Of a stretch of DNA of 15,222 nt, positions 8,066 to 14,961 are shown in pieces. The first letter of the stretch is position 1. Each line of letters starts with the position of its first letter. The translations under genes and the position numbers were made by a program. The notes below the pieces were generated by a model that saw only the letters and a program-made list of their open reading frames with translations, was not told where the DNA came from and ran no database searches. Origin of the DNA: Solirubrobacterales bacterium (GTDB lineage Bacteria > Actinomycetota > Thermoleophilia > Solirubrobacterales > Solirubrobacteraceae). The stretch lies in NCBI GenBank assembly GCA_013696535.1, contig JACCYI010000073.1, forward strand, positions 1 to 15,222. The letters are read 5' to 3'.

Positions 8066-8628
8066 ACTGGCTCGAAGCGCTTTCGGGCGCCCGCCGGGTC
8101 GCGGTCCGCCGGATGCTTGTTCGGCGCTTCGGCGCCATCGGTCGCGGCACGACCTTCGATCCGGTCACGTCGTCGATCTCGGGCTATGAGCATCTCTATC
8201 TCGGGGACGGCGTCTTCATCGGACACCACGCCATCATCAGTGCTCACGACGTTCCGGTGATCATCGGCGACGACACCGTCATCGGGCCGGCGTTCTGCCT
8301 CATGGCGGGCGACCACCGCTTCGACGTCCCGGGGCAGACGTACCGGGGAGCGGTCCGGGGGATCAACCGACCCGTCACGATCGGCCGCAACGTCTGGATC
8401 GGTGCTCGCGTCACCGTGCTCAAGAACGTCACCATCGGCGACGCGGCGATCATCGGCGCCGGAAGCGTCGTGACCCGCGACATCCCCCCCTTCGCCATCG
8501 CCGTCGGAGTCCCCGCGCGGGTCGTGCGCTCGCGCTTCGAAGTCGGAGATCGTGACCGCCACGAGGCGTTCATCGAAGGGAATCTCGCCATGCCCGCCTC
8601 TCGCCATCTCGTCGGTCACGTCTCGTGA
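8062..8628 (+). CDS. Hexapeptide-repeat O-acyltransferase (WbbJ/LbH type)
   Basis: A 188-residue left-handed beta-helix acyltransferase, most likely an acetyl-CoA-dependent O-acetyltransferase acting on a repeat-unit sugar. Repeating [LIV]-G-x-x-x-x hexapeptides are visible from [10 protein letters not shown] (45-54) through [20 protein letters not shown] (105-124) and [20 protein letters not shown] (130-149). The catalytic-type His85 sits in MAGDHRFD (81-88), within a loop that interrupts the helix, as in other members of the family. The length is typical for maltose/galactoside-type acetyltransferases. The start is GTG 8062, with AAGGGG at 8049-8054 as a good Shine-Dalgarno sequence, overlapping the flippase stop (GTGA). 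Nothing in it identifies the acceptor sugar; modification of cell-wall glycan or lipid is a less likely alternative. Confidence 0.9.
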   Translation: MNWLEALSGARRVAVRRMLVRRFGAIGRGTTFDPVTSSISGYEHLYLGDGVFIGHHAIISAHDVPVIIGDDTVIGPAFCLMAGDHRFDVPGQTYRGAVRGINRPVTIGRNVWIGARVTVLKNVTIGDAAIIGAGSVVTRDIPPFAIAVGVPARVVRSRFEVGDRDRHEAFIEGNLAMPASRHLVGHVS

Positions 8629-9416
8629 GCGGACCCGTCAGAGAGCTCACCACCCGAGACATGTGGGATGACCGGTGGCGCGCGACCCGCCTCCCGGCCG
8701 AGGTCCGCAAGGGCGAGCAACGGTTCCTCGATGCCATCACCGATGTCTTCGACCGCAACTTCCCTCGTGGCCGCGACGTCTCCCTGCTCGAGATCGGCGG
8801 GGCGCCGGGCCAGTGGGCCGTGTACCTCCATCGCCACCTCGGGCATCAGGTTGCCCTGCTCGACTACTCGCCGGCCGGACTGCAGGTGGCCGAGGAGAAC
8901 TTCCGTCGCCTCGGTTTTCCCGTACGGCTGGTCGAAGGCGACATGTTTGATCGGGAGCTGCGACTGCCTCCTGCCGACGTCGTGTTGTCGCTCGGCCTGA
9001 TCGAGCACTTCGAGGCCCTCGAGGACGTGATCGGCGCCCACCTCCGCTGGCTCAAGCCCGGTGGGCTGCTGGCCATCGGGTGCCCCAACTTCCAGGGCGT
9101 CAACGGGGCGATCAAGCGTTGGACGGCGCCGCATGACTACGCCCTGCACAACGTCGCCACCATGCGGATCGAGGACTGGTCCGCCTTCGAGCGGCGCTTC
9201 TCGCTCACGACGCTCTACAAGGGTTATCTCGGAGGCTTCGAGCCGCGCCTGTTCAAGAACGTGGAGGGCGGGCATCGGGTCTCGCGCGGCCTTTCGCTCG
9301 CCTTCAAGGCGCTTGCCGTCCTGCTCAACCTTCGGGTGCTCGGGCGATTGCGAGGACTGAACTCCCGGTGGTGGAGCGGGTACGCGCTGGCGATCTACCG
9401 CGCGCCGGCCCGGTAG
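8625..9416 (+). CDS. Class I SAM-dependent methyltransferase
   Basis: A 263-residue cytosolic methyltransferase, probably methylating a sugar of the polymer or capping chain growth. The Rossmann fold is clear: SAM motif [13 protein letters not shown] (54-65), acidic residue Asp80 at the end of strand 2 (ALLDYS), EGDMFD (104-109), and the post-motif LGLIEHF (123-129) followed by [14 protein letters not shown] (143-156). The start is GTG 8625, overlapping the acyltransferase stop (GTGA); no convincing Shine-Dalgarno sequence is present. This is the last gene of the plus-strand train. Its final 30 codons overlap, tail to tail, the opposite-strand Wzy-like gene. The target atom (O-, N- or C-methylation) and acceptor are unknown; a role in chain termination would suit its position but is only inferred. 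Confidence 0.87.
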   Translation: MSGPVRELTTRDMWDDRWRATRLPAEVRKGEQRFLDAITDVFDRNFPRGRDVSLLEIGGAPGQWAVYLHRHLGHQVALLDYSPAGLQVAEENFRRLGFPVRLVEGDMFDRELRLPPADVVLSLGLIEHFEALEDVIGAHLRWLKPGGLLAIGCPNFQGVNGAIKRWTAPHDYALHNVATMRIEDWSAFERRFSLTTLYKGYLGGFEPRLFKNVEGGHRVSRGLSLAFKALAVLLNLRVLGRLRGLNSRWWSGYALAIYRAPAR

Positions 9417-10731
9417 CCCTGGAAGCGAGCGGAGCAGCCTTCGCGCCCGCGAAGACGAGGATCAGCGTCAGCGGCGCGATGTACTCGAGCGCCCCGTTGA
9501 GGACCGCCGCGGCGCCGAGCACGGTGAGCACCAGCTTCGTCGAGGCGGCACGGATGACGAGAACGACGAGCACGAGGTAGCCGGCCAGCCCGACGAGCCC
9601 GAGCTGAACGCCGATCTCGATGAGGTCGCTGTGTCCGGTGAAGGGGGTGCCGAACGCCTTCTGGCTGAGCCCGGGGAGTGACCGCAGGCCCGTGCCGAAC
9701 AGCCACGCCACCGGCCCGGCGTCCTGCCAGGAGACGATGGCGTTCGACCAGATCTCCCCCCGGCCCGAGCCGGCGGAGGAGATCTGCGAGAACTCCCCGG
9801 ATTGCTCTGACTTCAGCAACCGCTCCGTCAGGACCTGGTTGGTCCCCGTGGCCCACACAGCTGCGGTCGCCGCCAGTACCACCGCCAGCTGCTGCATGCG
9901 TGCGCCACGCCGGAACGCAAGGAGGGCGGCGAAGAGGATCAGGCCGGCCATCGCCGAACGCACCCCGGTCAGCAGCGTGATCGTGGCCGCCAGCGCGAAG
10001 AAGCCATAGCGCAGTGTGGCCCGATCGAATCGGAGAAAAGCGGCGATTCCGGCACCCGCAGCGAAGAAGGCGAGATCGTGCGGCGAGGAGGCGTACCCGA
10101 GCCGCTCGCCGAATCCGTAGTAGGTGCCGGTGCTTCCCAGCCCAAGGGTCACCACCGCGGCGTGGACGAGCAGCGCGGCGCACGCCGACGGGAGCGCCAC
10201 TCGGGTCATCCGCCCGGCCAGGTCGCTCCCCCGCTCCGAGACCAGCAGCCCGACCAGGGCGACGAAGGCGAGATAGCGCAGGAACTGGAACGCTCCGGCG
10301 CCCGAGGCCGTGGGAAGGGAGAGGAAGGCCGGAACGAGCAGCAGGGACGCTCCGAAGAGCCACCCAGAAGGTCGGCGCCTCGACAGCACGGCAAGGAAGG
10401 CGAACCCGGCGCCGAGCGCCGCCACCATCGTCCGAAGCTCGTCCGGTACGGGTTCGAGGAAGATGATGAGCCAGGGCAGGAGGGCGACAAGGCCGGTCGC
10501 GAGGGGCGCAGCCCCCACCACCGCCAGGCAGGCCGCGCCGCAGGCCAGCAGCGCCAGGCCCGTCGCGACCACCGGCAGGGCGGCCGAAAGCAGGCCCGAG
10601 GCCACCAGTGCGACGAGCAGCCCGACCCGCCGCCGCCGGTGGGCCAGGACCGGGGAGCTCCACCTCAGGACCAGCGGCGCCCACGGAGGGGGCGATGCGC
10701 TGCGGAGCCGCGCCGTTGATCCCCACGCCAT
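9325..10731 (-). CDS. Wzy/O-antigen-ligase-type polymerase (Wzy_C domain)
   Basis: A 468-residue multi-spanning membrane protein expected to join flipped repeat units into polymer on the outer face of the membrane. Around ten to twelve hydrophobic segments are visible from about residue 36. The Wzy_C signatures are TLLTGVRSA (252-260, Arg258), SGRGEIW (322-328) at the start of the large external loop, and FTGHSDLIEIGVQLGLVGLA (364-383). SGR plus H-x-x-x-x-E is shared by polymerases and ligases, so the exact reaction is inferred from the Wzx and Wzz partners. ATG 10731 lies 7 bases after the epimerase stop, so the two are co-transcribed. The last 30 residues, rich in Arg/Ser/Thr, lie within the 92-bp overlap with the methyltransferase gene and look like an unconserved cytosolic tail. 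Confidence 0.88.
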   Translation of the reverse strand: MAWGSTARLRSASPPPWAPLVLRWSSPVLAHRRRRVGLLVALVASGLLSAALPVVATGLALLACGAACLAVVGAAPLATGLVALLPWLIIFLEPVPDELRTMVAALGAGFAFLAVLSRRRPSGWLFGASLLLVPAFLSLPTASGAGAFQFLRYLAFVALVGLLVSERGSDLAGRMTRVALPSACAALLVHAAVVTLGLGSTGTYYGFGERLGYASSPHDLAFFAAGAGIAAFLRFDRATLRYGFFALAATITLLTGVRSAMAGLILFAALLAFRRGARMQQLAVVLAATAAVWATGTNQVLTERLLKSEQSGEFSQISSAGSGRGEIWSNAIVSWQDAGPVAWLFGTGLRSLPGLSQKAFGTPFTGHSDLIEIGVQLGLVGLAGYLVLVVLVIRAASTKLVLTVLGAAAVLNGALEYIAPLTLILVFAGAKAAPLASRATGPARGRSPARTRSTTGSSVLAIARAPEG

Positions 10732-10738
10732 GACCGAC

Positions 10739-11839
10739 CTACGCGAAAGTCGGCTCGCGGACCCGACCCGCGAGGACCGCGTCCACGACGCGCGACGCCG
10801 CGAAGCCGTCCCAGAGCGGCGGCGGCCGCCGGGGTGGTGACTGCTCCGCCATGAGCTCCGGAATGTCGCCGATCCGGCTCGGGCTGAGGCCGAGGAGCGA
10901 GTTGGTACCGAGGCTGACCGTCACCGGACGCTCCGTGTTGTCGCGCAGGGTGAAACAGGGCACACCGAGGTAGGTCGTCTCCTCCTGGACTCCGCCGGAA
11001 TCTGTGAGGACCGCGAGGGAGTCGGCTTGCACCGAGAGGAAATCGAGGTACCCGAGCGGGCCGACGATGCGGATGCCGGGGTGCGGATCGAGATCGGCCA
11101 TCATCTTGGCGGTGCGCGGATGGGCGGGGAACAGGATCGGGAGGTCGCGAGCCAGGGCCCCCAGCTCGGTCAGGGCCTCGGCCAGGAGCGGCCCGTCCAC
11201 CAGTGCCGGCCTATGCAGCGTGACGAGCAGATAGCTGCCGCGCTCGAGGCCGAAGCGCTCCGACACGCCGAGGTCCCGGAACCTCGGCCCGACGGTGACC
11301 AGGCTGTCGATCATCGTGTTGCCGACAAAGTGGATGCGCTCATCGGAGATGCCCTCCCGGCGCAGGTTGCCGACCGCCTCGTGGGAATGGATGAACAGCA
11401 GGTCCGAGAAGCTGTCGGCGACGATCCGGTTGATCTCCTCCGGCATGCTGCGATCGAATGAGCGCAGACCCGCTTCGAGATGGGCGACCTTGATACCCAG
11501 CTTCACCGCTACCAGCGCGGCCGCAAGCGTCGAGTTGACGTCTCCGGGCACGATCACGAGGTCGGGGCACTCCTGTTCGAAGACCGGTTCGATGCGCTCC
11601 ATGACCCTCGCGGTCTGCACGGCATGGCTCGCGGAGCCGACACCGAGCATATGGTCCGGCACGGGCACCCCGAGGTCCTCGAGGAAGATGTCGGACATCT
11701 GCGCGTCGTAGTGCTGGCCCGTGTGGACGATGACGTGGCGAGCTTCCGGCATCCGCTCGCGGTGCTCGGAGATGACGGGCGCCATCTTGACGAAGTTGGG
11801 GCGTGCCCCGATGACGTAGACGATGCATGGGCGGGTCAT
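10739..11839 (-). CDS. wecB: UDP-N-acetylglucosamine 2-epimerase, non-hydrolysing
   Basis: A 366-residue cytosolic enzyme converting UDP-GlcNAc to UDP-ManNAc, supplying ManNAc or its oxidised forms for the polymer. The GT-B fold signatures are all there: VIGARPNFVKMAP (9-21), HTGQHYD (39-45), VPGDVNST (97-104, Asp100), HLEAGLRS (120-127, Glu122), MPEEINR (132-138), TLHRP (207-211, His209), TDSGGVQEE (279-287) and the final DNTERPVTVSLGTNSL (300-315). These match the Asp/Glu/Glu/His set used by the E. coli enzyme. TLHRPALVD differs from the THRxEN form but resembles archaeal and actinobacterial branches. The frame stays open far upstream, antisense-like through the kinase gene, but homology begins at ATG 11839, which overlaps the kinase stop (ATGA). 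No ManNAc dehydrogenase is next to it, so ManNAc itself or a later step is used. Confidence 0.93.
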   Translation of the reverse strand: MTRPCIVYVIGARPNFVKMAPVISEHRERMPEARHVIVHTGQHYDAQMSDIFLEDLGVPVPDHMLGVGSASHAVQTARVMERIEPVFEQECPDLVIVPGDVNSTLAAALVAVKLGIKVAHLEAGLRSFDRSMPEEINRIVADSFSDLLFIHSHEAVGNLRREGISDERIHFVGNTMIDSLVTVGPRFRDLGVSERFGLERGSYLLVTLHRPALVDGPLLAEALTELGALARDLPILFPAHPRTAKMMADLDPHPGIRIVGPLGYLDFLSVQADSLAVLTDSGGVQEETTYLGVPCFTLRDNTERPVTVSLGTNSLLGLSPSRIGDIPELMAEQSPPRRPPPLWDGFAASRVVDAVLAGRVREPTFA

Positions 11840-13437
11840 CGGGCCGCGCCCTCCTGCGCGTAGCCGTAGCCGTAGCCGTCCTGCTTGCGCTCGGAATAGG
11901 CGTTGCCGACGACGCCCAGCATCGGCGCTCCAAGGCTCTTGAGCCGATCGCGCATCTGCTCGGCCGCGTCCTGGGTGCTCTCGCCCAGTCGGCTGACGAT
12001 CACGACGCCGTCCACCTTGCGGAGCAGCGGGATGGCGTCGGAGACGACCGTCAGGGGCGGGGTGTCTATCAGCACCAGCTCGTAGTGGTCCGCCGCCCAC
12101 GTCATGAGCTCCTCCATCGCGTGGCTCTCGATCAACTCGGCCGGGTTGGGCGGGATCGCTCCGACGAGGAGCACGTCGAGCTGGGCCGTGCGGGTGGAGC
12201 CGTTGACCCCGGTGGCCACCTCGACCGGGGCGACCGCCGCCGCGGCGGTGGTCGCGCCGATGAGCACGTCCACCAGACCTGAACCGCGATCCACACCCAG
12301 CCGACCCGCCAGCGAGGGCCGGCGCAGGTCGGCCTCGATCAACAGCGTCCTGGTTCCCATCATCGCGGCCGCCTGTGCGAGGTAGCGGGTGACCGTGCTC
12401 TTCCCTTCGCCCGAGGCCGCCGACGTGACGAGCACCGTCCGCACATCGCGATCGACGTTGAAGTAGCGCAGATGCGCGCGCAGCATGCGGAAGGCTTCCT
12501 CCTCGTGGGCCGGAAGGCTCCCGCCCCCGCTGTGCTTCCCGTTCCCGTTTCCGTTCCCGTTTCCGTTCCGGCTCCCGTTCAGCGAGAAGGGAACGGCAGA
12601 CGAGTAGGCCCGACTCTCGGGTACCAGGCCGAGGAGCGGGAGCCCGAAGACGCCTGAAAGGTCGTCCGGCTCGCGTATGCGTCGATCGAGACGCGCATTG
12701 AGGAACGCCACACCGACACCCAGCAGCAGGCCGAGCAGCGCCCCGAGCACCGTGTTGCGGAGGACCTGTGGGGAAGAGGCGGAACTGGGAGCCCTCGCGC
12801 GTTCGACCAGCTCCGCGTTTCCCGTCTGAAGCGATGCCAGGATGCGAAGCGACTCGCTGCGCTCCGCAAGCGATTGACCGAAGACACCCGAACGCTCTCG
12901 CGGTACGAGCTCGGCGATCTGACGAACCACCAGTTCGCGGGCCGCGAGGACACGGGACTGATCGATCTTCCGGCGGTTGGCGATGAACTGCTCGGTGAAA
13001 GCGTTGCCGATCTGCGCGGCCTGCGTCGGATCCTCCGCCGTCGCCTTGACCGTCGCGATGTCCGTCGCGCCCTCCGAAGTGACCTCGACGCGATCGAGGA
13101 TCCCCTGTGCGGTGGTGCGTCCGCCCACCGCCTGCGCGGTCTTCTCGGCGACGCCGCCGAGCTTGACGAGCGTGACGTTGGTCGCCGTGTCGCGTTGGGG
13201 ATCCCGTGTGGTCGTCGCGGGGACACCTGCCGCCTGCTGGTCGAGACCGGGGCTGCGGAACAGCAGCTTCACCGAGGCGGTGTACTTGCGCTCCTGCAAC
13301 TGTGAGAACCCGTAAGCCGATCCCGCGACGATCACGACACAGAGCCCGATGAGCCACGCATGGGAACGGACCACGCCGAGCGTCTTCTCGAGCGTCATGG
13401 ACTTGTCCAGCGAAGCGGACCCGTCGGCTTCAACCAC
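11836..13437 (-). CDS. Chain-length determinant / BY-kinase fusion (Wzz + CpsD-like tyrosine kinase)
   Basis: A 533-residue regulator of polymer length. The Wzz part has a first membrane helix near 28-46, a modest external region, and a second helix near 228-247. The cytosolic bacterial tyrosine kinase domain contains Walker A SAASGEGKST (339-348), Walker A' LLIEADLRRP (365-374) and Walker B LVLIDTPP (454-461). The C-terminal tyrosine cluster is Y514, Y522, Y524 and Y526, the usual autophosphorylation tail. A Gly/Asn linker (288-300) joins the two halves. Cycles of oligomer assembly and autophosphorylation control export and length in this family. The start is uncertain: GTG 13437 follows an in-frame stop by one codon and has only a weak RBS, while ATG 13398 also fits. 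The stop overlaps the epimerase start. Both Gly-rich tracts are hexanucleotide repeats. Confidence 0.93.
   Translation of the reverse strand: MVEADGSASLDKSMTLEKTLGVVRSHAWLIGLCVVIVAGSAYGFSQLQERKYTASVKLLFRSPGLDQQAAGVPATTTRDPQRDTATNVTLVKLGGVAEKTAQAVGGRTTAQGILDRVEVTSEGATDIATVKATAEDPTQAAQIGNAFTEQFIANRRKIDQSRVLAARELVVRQIAELVPRERSGVFGQSLAERSESLRILASLQTGNAELVERARAPSSASSPQVLRNTVLGALLGLLLGVGVAFLNARLDRRIREPDDLSGVFGLPLLGLVPESRAYSSAVPFSLNGSRNGNGNGNGNGKHSGGGSLPAHEEEAFRMLRAHLRYFNVDRDVRTVLVTSAASGEGKSTVTRYLAQAAAMMGTRTLLIEADLRRPSLAGRLGVDRGSGLVDVLIGATTAAAAVAPVEVATGVNGSTRTAQLDVLLVGAIPPNPAELIESHAMEELMTWAADHYELVLIDTPPLTVVSDAIPLLRKVDGVVIVSRLGESTQDAAEQMRDRLKSLGAPMLGVVGNAYSERKQDGYGYGYAQEGAAR
11860..11877 (-). repeat. 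Three perfect GTAGCC hexanucleotide repeats encoding the YG tail of the kinase
   Basis: On the plus strand GTAGCC occurs three times in a row; on the coding strand it reads GGC TAC three times and encodes three of the four C-terminal tyrosines (Y522, Y524, Y526) with glycine spacing. Copy-number change by slippage would add or remove tyrosines two residues at a time without a frameshift. Confidence 0.9.
12538..12567 (-). repeat. Five Asn-Gly dipeptide repeats in the kinase linker
   Basis: The coding strand alternates AAC GGA and AAC GGG, giving five NG dipeptides (residues 291-300) in a hexanucleotide ladder with a 12-bp higher-order period. The same Asn-Gly pattern begins one codon pair upstream (NGSR). 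The tract lies in the hinge between the membrane-bound Wzz part and the kinase domain. Confidence 0.9.
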
Positions 13438-13521
13438 GGATCACCCGCACGCACCTCCGTGGCCATGAAGTGTCATGTCCTCTCCCGTACGCCCGTGAAG
13501 CAGCCGGGCTGACACGCCGGC
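13438..13521. other. 84-bp spacer between the hydrolase and kinase genes; only noncoding gap, weak hairpin
   Basis: This is the sole noncoding stretch. A 6-bp inverted repeat (AGCCGG at 13502-13507, CCGGCT at 13517-13522) with a 9-base loop sits at the end of the hydrolase gene, without a following T-run, so a terminator is not established. No clear -35/-10 pair is seen. A GGAGG on the minus strand lies 16 bases upstream of GTG 13437, too far for standard use. An 11-codon ORF starting at ATG 13476 (minus) with GGGAGAGG before it could be a leader, but nothing else supports this. Confidence 0.4.
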
Positions 13522-14961
13522 TCATCGCCGCGTCCAGCTGAGGCTCGTGTCGTCAGCCGACCGTGCGCGTACGACGAAGGGCGGCCGCATCTTCAAGGAA
13601 ACCTGGAAGACCCCACCCGATCCCGCATCGAGGGTCACCGATGGACGCCATCCGGCGGGCGTGCGCCGTTCGATCACCACGGGTGAGTCAGGGCGTGGGT
13701 TCTTGCCCCAAGCCGAGCAGGTTCGTGCGCCACACCTGATGACGAAGGGGAAGCGGAACCCGGTCGAGGCGGGCTTGGGCTCCCCGGTGCGGAAGAACAC
13801 GCCGGACTGATAGGTGCTCGCGAAATTGGGGACCGCGGGTTGATCGCCGACCCCGAGCCACAGGATGACGCGCGCGCCCTGACGCCACAGGATCTCGAAG
13901 CTCTCCTGCAGCCATCGTGCATGTCGGGCGATCGGGACACCGTCGGCGTCGGGTGGGGCGCTGTCCCAGGAGATCTCGGTGATCCACAGCGCCTTGCGTC
14001 CCGCCGGAAGCGCGCGCCCGGCGCGCTCGGCGCGCTTGAGCGGCCGGATGAGCCGCGACAAGTCGGGTATGCCGACGTCATCGTCGTTGATGGCATGGCG
14101 CCGCGGCCCGGCGATCGAGTAGGGATGGTGGTCGAGGGCGTCGAAGTGCGCGGGGTCCGGGCACGGCAGCGGCTCGAGGGCAGTCGAGCCGAGGCAGAGG
14201 AGCTCGCGGTTGAATCGGGCAGGGCGCATGCGGCTCGACCCGGCCTCGTCGCCGTACGGAGCGGTGCCGGCGCTGACGACCGTGGCGTCGGCCTGGACGG
14301 ACTTGACGCCTGCGTAGACCCGGTTGAGCATCCGGCGATACCACTGCGGGCTGGCGGGCACCAATCGACCCTTCTGACGGCGCCACTGGGGCGCGAGGTA
14401 GTAGTCGAGGTTCGGCTCGTTCCAGGCCTGCCATTCCGCGACGCGCGGCAGCGGGCCGGTCGCGTCGGCGAAGGTCCCGCTGTAGCGGCGCGCCGCCGCC
14501 GTCGCAAACGCTCCGAGCTCGGCGGGATTGGGCCGCCACGTGCCTGCCCGGTGGCTCTTCGGCGGATCCGGGCCTTCAGCCCATGTCGGCGCCGCGCTGA
14601 AGTTGAGCAGAACCCGCAGGCCACCTGCCGAAGCCGCTCGGACGGCTACATCGGTCTTGGTCCAGTCGTATCCGGGCCAGGCCGGATCGCGTGCGGCGTC
14701 CGGGTTCGGGGGGCGACTCGGAGCCACGCGCGCCCAGATGAGGTTCGTACGGACCATCTGGGCGTTGACGGCTCGGGCGCGCTTGAGCCACGCCCCGCCC
14801 GACACCGGGTCGGCGAAGAAGTTCCGATCGTCCAGGAACCCGAGCGTGAGGGCGCTCCGGGTGGCGGAGGCATGCGTCGCCGAGGTTGCGTTCGCAGCTT
14901 CCGTGCCCACGCTCGCGCCGGCCGCGATCACGGCAGCGAGCACCACCGCGCGCAGCGTCAC
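13522..14961 (-). CDS. Secreted glycoside hydrolase, clan GH-A-like (cellulase/endoglycosidase type)
   Basis: A 479-residue predicted secreted glycosidase. The N-terminus (residues 1-24) is an Arg-containing start followed by a hydrophobic Ala/Val-rich core, a Sec signal peptide. The (beta/alpha)8 barrel carries LGFLDDRNFF near 40-49, ARAVNAQMVRTNLIWARVAP (62-81), WNEPN (180-184) with Glu182 as likely acid/base, DHHPYS (277-282) and WITEISW (326-332) with Glu329 as likely nucleophile. A beta-rich C-terminal module spans about 400-479. This double-Glu pattern is diagnostic of clan GH-A (GH5, GH39 and relatives), but the exact family and substrate are not readable. GTG 14961 overlaps the upstream gene's stop in a GTGA junction. 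In an EPS locus, a trimming or release hydrolase for the polymer is the likely role. Confidence 0.85.
   Translation of the reverse strand: MTLRAVVLAAVIAAGASVGTEAANATSATHASATRSALTLGFLDDRNFFADPVSGGAWLKRARAVNAQMVRTNLIWARVAPSRPPNPDAARDPAWPGYDWTKTDVAVRAASAGGLRVLLNFSAAPTWAEGPDPPKSHRAGTWRPNPAELGAFATAAARRYSGTFADATGPLPRVAEWQAWNEPNLDYYLAPQWRRQKGRLVPASPQWYRRMLNRVYAGVKSVQADATVVSAGTAPYGDEAGSSRMRPARFNRELLCLGSTALEPLPCPDPAHFDALDHHPYSIAGPRRHAINDDDVGIPDLSRLIRPLKRAERAGRALPAGRKALWITEISWDSAPPDADGVPIARHARWLQESFEILWRQGARVILWLGVGDQPAVPNFASTYQSGVFFRTGEPKPASTGFRFPFVIRCGARTCSAWGKNPRPDSPVVIERRTPAGWRPSVTLDAGSGGVFQVSLKMRPPFVVRARSADDTSLSWTRR

Noticed and set aside
9325..10731. Calling the minus-strand membrane gene a lipid A/O-antigen ligase
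   Set aside because: Wzy_C motifs are shared by ligases and polymerases, but an actinobacterium lacks lipid A and the Wzx/Wzz neighbours favour polymerase.
12538..12567. CRISPR or mobile-element repeat
   Set aside because: The repeats are 6-12 bp, in frame inside a conserved gene and without spacers; they are coding microsatellites.
11840..13357. N-terminal extension of the epimerase frame, open far upstream
   Set aside because: It reads in another frame through the well-conserved Wzz/BY-kinase gene, its residues are low-complexity Arg/Gly/Ala typical of high-GC shadows, and epimerase homology begins exactly at ATG 11839.
13441..13476. 11-codon leader ORF upstream of the kinase gene
   Set aside because: It has a purine-rich stretch before it, but no regulatory codons (no repeated amino acid) and no structure that would support attenuation; short ORFs by chance are common.
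13502..13522. Rho-independent terminator after the hydrolase gene
   Set aside because: The stem is only 6 bp and no T-run follows on the minus strand, so it was kept only as a weak hairpin.
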